NCBI GenBank assembly: GCA_963682055.1
Contig: OY821740.1
Location: forward strand, 47,140,795 to 47,204,794
Direction: 5' to 3'
DNA: 64,000 bases
DNA from: Primula veris
Taxonomy: Eukaryota; Streptophyta; Magnoliopsida; Ericales; Primulaceae
Below are positions 60,468-64,000 of this stretch, piece after piece. The notes under the pieces were generated by a model. The model had not been told where the DNA came from and ran no database searches. It saw only the letters and a list, made by a program, of their open reading frames with translations. Each line of letters begins with the position of its first letter. Positions within the stretch are counted from its first letter, which is position 1. Both the position numbers and the translations under genes were made by a program.

Positions 60468-61974
60468 TAAGCAATCACAGTGTACTCTCTCAACAACAAG
60501 AACTCATAGAAACCTCACATGTGACGTGACTGACTCTTTTTTGTTGGCCTTTTAAAAATTAACACTTACAAATTCATTCGCATGAAAAGCAGCAAGAGTT
60601 TTCCAAATCTCAAAGACTACACATGAGGCAGATCGACAAATAGCCAAAAGTGCAAAGTGACACATTGGATAACATAGAACTCGAGTGTTTCATGCGATAT
60701 AAGTGTAAATTGCAGTGTAAATTGTGGGTTTCCTTTCTATGACGTGATTCTATCTATGTCGAGTTTTTAATACGTCTACTTATATAAACCTCCAATAAAC
60801 TATTCGACAAATATTAGAGCATCCACATCTATATCATCAAAATATATTGCTAACCGTTAAACTCAACCAAGTCTGACTCACAATCACCTCTCCATTTTTT
60901 ACGATGAGCACCATCTCTCTTTATAAATAGGGAAGAGATGGTTCTTCTCATAAACTAAAAAACAACATTGTGAGGATCCCACTTTAACATATGTGTTCCT
61001 TCTACCTCCAAAAAAATAGTTATTAAAATTTAATACCAAAAATAATTAATTATTAATAGACATGATGTTTTATGGAGAGTAGAAAATTATGTAACTTGTA
61101 AGTTGTAAGTGCTTCTCCAAATGCCAAAAAGTACTATTTTTACTCTCGGTTTTGAAAAAAGTATGATGTGATTAATACGGACGCCCATAGAGTAAATTTG
61201 ATTAAGGTGTGAGGGCGGGTGGGTAAGTCCATAGACTACTACTCATTACTCTCACTTAGTTCTTCCGTATGGAAAGAAACAAGAATGATAATGACAGACA
61301 AAAGAATTTGTATAACCAGTTAGAACTAAAGTGACGCCTGAATAGTGCTTCGAAGAAGAGACTGTCTGCCTCCAGTTTTTAAGTTAAAGAAACGACTATT
61401 GGAGGCTTAGATAAGACCTGAGTTATTACCTTAAAAGTTGCAGCTTTTTAATGCAGCCTGCATGAAAAGCAAAATAAAAAAACTTTGTTGAGATGCCTTA
61501 CCAAAGACCATACATCCTACAAGCAAAAAAGCTGCAAGCAAACAAGCACTGGTTGAAGAAGGTATTCTATTAGACTATAGTTAAACATCGAATGGATAAA
61601 GTAAATTATTTAGTACAAGGCCTCCAGAATAGATGGTGCTAATACTGCCATATACGGTATGGGAGAAAAGTAAATCACCATATTCAAGTTAATTTAAATT
61701 ATTTAATTCGATACATTCTCAATGAGTCGCAACAAACTAGAGAACAACCATTCAGGGAGAAAGTCTTAAGCAAATTGCATTGAATACTTTCAGAAAATAC
61801 AGAAAAATGTACTCTACAGTAGCCACTGCCTATGGAATGCATATATACATAGCTTTACCCTCTATACAAAGAGACTGCCTCTGGAGGGCAAGTTGCAGAA
61901 AATCTAAATAAAAACGACAAAAAATTTGTCTCATCGGAAATAAAAAGAAAAAACTTGTGAAAGACAGAAATAGG

Positions 61975-62223
61975 CTAGTATCTCGGTGCTAAACTTGAGA
62001 TATTCTCGTCCATGTATCCTTCATCAAAGTTCCGAGAATAGCTATAAATATCGTAGCTATAAATGACAGTGCTTCTTTTCCATACAAACCCTTGCTTAAA
62101 TTTTGATTTCAACTTAAATAGCAACTGCCTCAACACCCGTGACCCAAAACAAGATACTGTCCCCCTTCTACTTCTTCTTGAACCTATAACCTCAAATTTT
62201 TGAAACCTCTCTGAACCTAACAT
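61975..62223 (-). CDS. small basic plant protein, copy 2
   Basis: This intronless frame encodes 82 residues: MLGSERFQKFEVIGSRRSRR, RQLLFKLKSKFKQGFV, then WKRSTVIYSYDIYSYSRNFD. It extends ten residues beyond copy 1 (YMDENISSLAPRY after the EG) because the stop that ends copy 1 after EGC is replaced by readable sequence. Function unknown. The shared 5' and 3' flanks show it arose by duplication of a roughly 1.1-kb block with copy 1, in the same orientation. A TATA-like box lies at 62356-62364. Confidence 0.65.
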   Translation of the reverse strand: MLGSERFQKFEVIGSRRSRRGTVSCFGSRVLRQLLFKLKSKFKQGFVWKRSTVIYSYDIYSYSRNFDEGYMDENISSLAPRY

Positions 62224-64000
62224 GTTACTAGATCACTTTAAGCTCGTCTATAATTCTACTGGTGACCAAGTATTGTATAAAGTGGACTTAGATAGCTTCA
62301 GAAGAAAAGAAACTGCTTAATGGATTGAATATTTCCTAGCAAGGAGGAGGGAGGACTTATATAGTATCCAAAGTACCTAACAAATATTAAGAAAGAAAGA
62401 AGTGTAATTGTAGTCAAATAAAAAAAATGATGCTTTGTCAATGTTCCATTAGCAAGCGTCAGCACCACTCACAATAGCACATTCAGCTCTTGTTTTATAT
62501 GTGTGGGGTCCAACTTTATGAAAGGATAACTGACCATTTAGCTTTAATTGTGTAAAGCCACTACTGGAGAGATGGTACTTTCTAGTAAATCAGATAAGAT
62601 TTTGCAGATATAACTGCTTTTAGTAGTGTCACGATATAGATAATAAAAAGTATATAGCAGCAACGTCTTATGCTAAATAACACTTTACAGTTCATGCCTA
62701 TACGGACAGAGAGATATCCACATATATTTTTCTACTTTACTTACTTTCCCAACTAACATCATCTGAGGTATGATAGAAACACAAAAGCATAATGGTACAT
62801 TTGAGAAAAGGACAATTGCTCGTCTAAATTAAAGGTGCAAACTCCTAAAATTCATATAAAATGAAACTACCTCATGGTATAGCTTATACTATTGCTACAA
62901 TCTACCGATAGTTTCGCAAGTGTCATCAACAAAAGCAAAACATAAGAATTTAGTGGCTGTTTAGCAACGACTTATTTTCTATCTTTTTTAGCTTTTTGCT
63001 CAGAAAAAGCTATGCATGTTAGCTTTTTCAGATTTCAGGCTAAAAAAGCTGAAAGAAGATAGAGGTTCAGGGATTTTTAAAAAGTTCTCATAGAAAAATT
63101 AACAAAAACAAAAACCTTTCAAATAAGACTCGTTTGAATTTATACAAGTCATTTATAAGTTAAAATAATTACTTATCAATAAAAATAAGTTACAAGTCAC
63201 AAATTATATATAACAATTAAAATAGTAAATAAATTTTCAAGATACTAAAACAACCAGCAGCAAAAGAATTTTAGAGTAACTGGTATAGCCACCCAAAAAC
63301 CTTATCCGTTGATGCGGCATGTTAGGTGGACCAATCATGTATTTAAATGAAAATTAGTTTTAAAAATCAGAACAAAATTTATTGGTCGACCTAATCCTCC
63401 ACATCAGAGGTTAAGGTTTTTGGGTCTGAAAATTTGGTGATCAAAGCATTTTCCAGATAAATAGTTGTTTATTGCCCACTAGGGTTTTCATTGAAAACAG
63501 CAACCATCTTTTGTTTTCTACTTTAATTTTAGGATAAATTAACAAAACATATTACTTTTGAAACTAAATTACCAAAAACATACCCTTACAACTTTAACTA
63601 TTAAAAACATACCAAACAAATTTAAATTTAATGTTGTTTATTCTTTTATTTATCTCTCCCTCTCATCTTACTCTCTCTCTCCTCCATTCTTCTCTCTCAC
63701 CAATTTTTCTCTTTATCTTTCTCTAATCTTACTCTATTTCTCATCCATTCTTCTATGTATCTTTTTTTAATATCGCACTCTATCTCTCTCCCTTCTTCCA
63801 CCACGAAAAGCAACCACTAACTACCGAACATCATCTAGATTATATAGATATCCATATACATATAAATACAAATATATACATACGTAATACATAAATATTA
63901 CACTATTTGATACCCCGTAATATATGAAAAATATATGGAATTGGTAAGATTGTTTTCTATTTATTGAGTTTTGAGACTATTGTAAACATTGTGTGTTTCA
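62224..64000. other. gene-free right end of the window
   Basis: Promoter flank of small-gene copy 2, then a segment with hAT-like words (AGCTTTTTGCTCAGAAAAAGC, about 62985-63060) and a pyrimidine-rich TCTCTC tract (about 63645-63800) that resembles a 5' leader or a repeat. No exon is recognised. Confidence 0.4.
62356..62364 (-). promoter_or_regulatory. putative TATA box of small-gene copy 2
   Basis: CTATATAAG on the minus strand, about 135 bp upstream of the ATG, at the position equivalent to the box of copy 1. Confidence 0.5.

Larger units (their letters stand above)
58947..61974. other. stretch between the two small-gene copies
   Basis: About 58950-59560 is the promoter flank of copy 1 and resembles the flank of copy 2. 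A short tandem repeat (ACTATTTAGCTTTAGAGACT) occurs at about 59285-59350, and a 25-bp duplication at about 60413-60467. The 62-codon frame at 60124-60312 has no recognised relative. The rest is AT-rich without a supportable gene. Confidence 0.45.

Overview
The window is AT-rich nuclear DNA of a flowering plant, most likely a eudicot. The genes are long and split by GT-AG introns. All recognisable families are plant ones: phospholipid:sterol acyltransferase, plastid RNA-editing factor MORF, NPF transporter, MIK2-like LRR receptor kinase, PHR1-type MYB-CC factor and VSP/acid phosphatase. Intergenic DNA and introns are crowded with small transposon relics. The species cannot be named from the sequence alone. 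Exon boundaries were placed by hand from splice consensus, reading frame and remembered family sequence; no alignment was run.

Layout: (1) 659-1114, minus, an intronless plant protein of unknown function. (2) 1115-6244, gene-free, with a CAGGRGCGGA-ended element, a SINE-like insertion and an LTR-like segment. (3) 6245-16251, minus, PSAT1-type sterol acyltransferase in 16 exons, with a MULE-type MITE carrying a 9-bp target duplication in intron 1. (4) 17804-22666, minus, a MORF2/DAL-like editing factor; its first intron is a tandem array of degenerate copies of the exon 1/intron 1 junction. (5) 23937-27087, minus, an NPF5-like transporter whose expected ATG reads ATA. (6) 27100-31530, gene-free, with a Stowaway-like MITE, a Lemi1/pogo-like element holding a transposase remnant, and a poly-A retro-insertion. 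(7) 31531-35299, plus, an unknown protein beginning MGCFLACFG, with a tandemly duplicated 63-bp exon. (8) 35300-41766, gene-free, with nested MITEs and a minisatellite of about 1.2 kb. (9) 41767-46412, plus, an intact MIK2-like LRR receptor kinase with a pogo-like element inserted 9 bp after its stop. (10) 48003-50822, minus, a PHR1-like phosphate-starvation regulator. (11) 54199-57332, minus, an acid phosphatase pseudogene with two in-frame TAG codons and a hAT element in an intron. (12) 58728-58946 and 61975-62223, minus, two duplicated small basic protein genes.

The genes are unrelated housekeeping or signalling genes and do not form a cluster or pathway. The PHR1-like regulator and the acid phosphatase relic both touch phosphate biology, but nothing in the sequence links them. 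No new multi-gene system was found. The most unusual signals are the repeated splice-junction array in the MORF intron, the decayed phosphatase, the ATA start of the transporter, and several mobile elements with well-defined ends.
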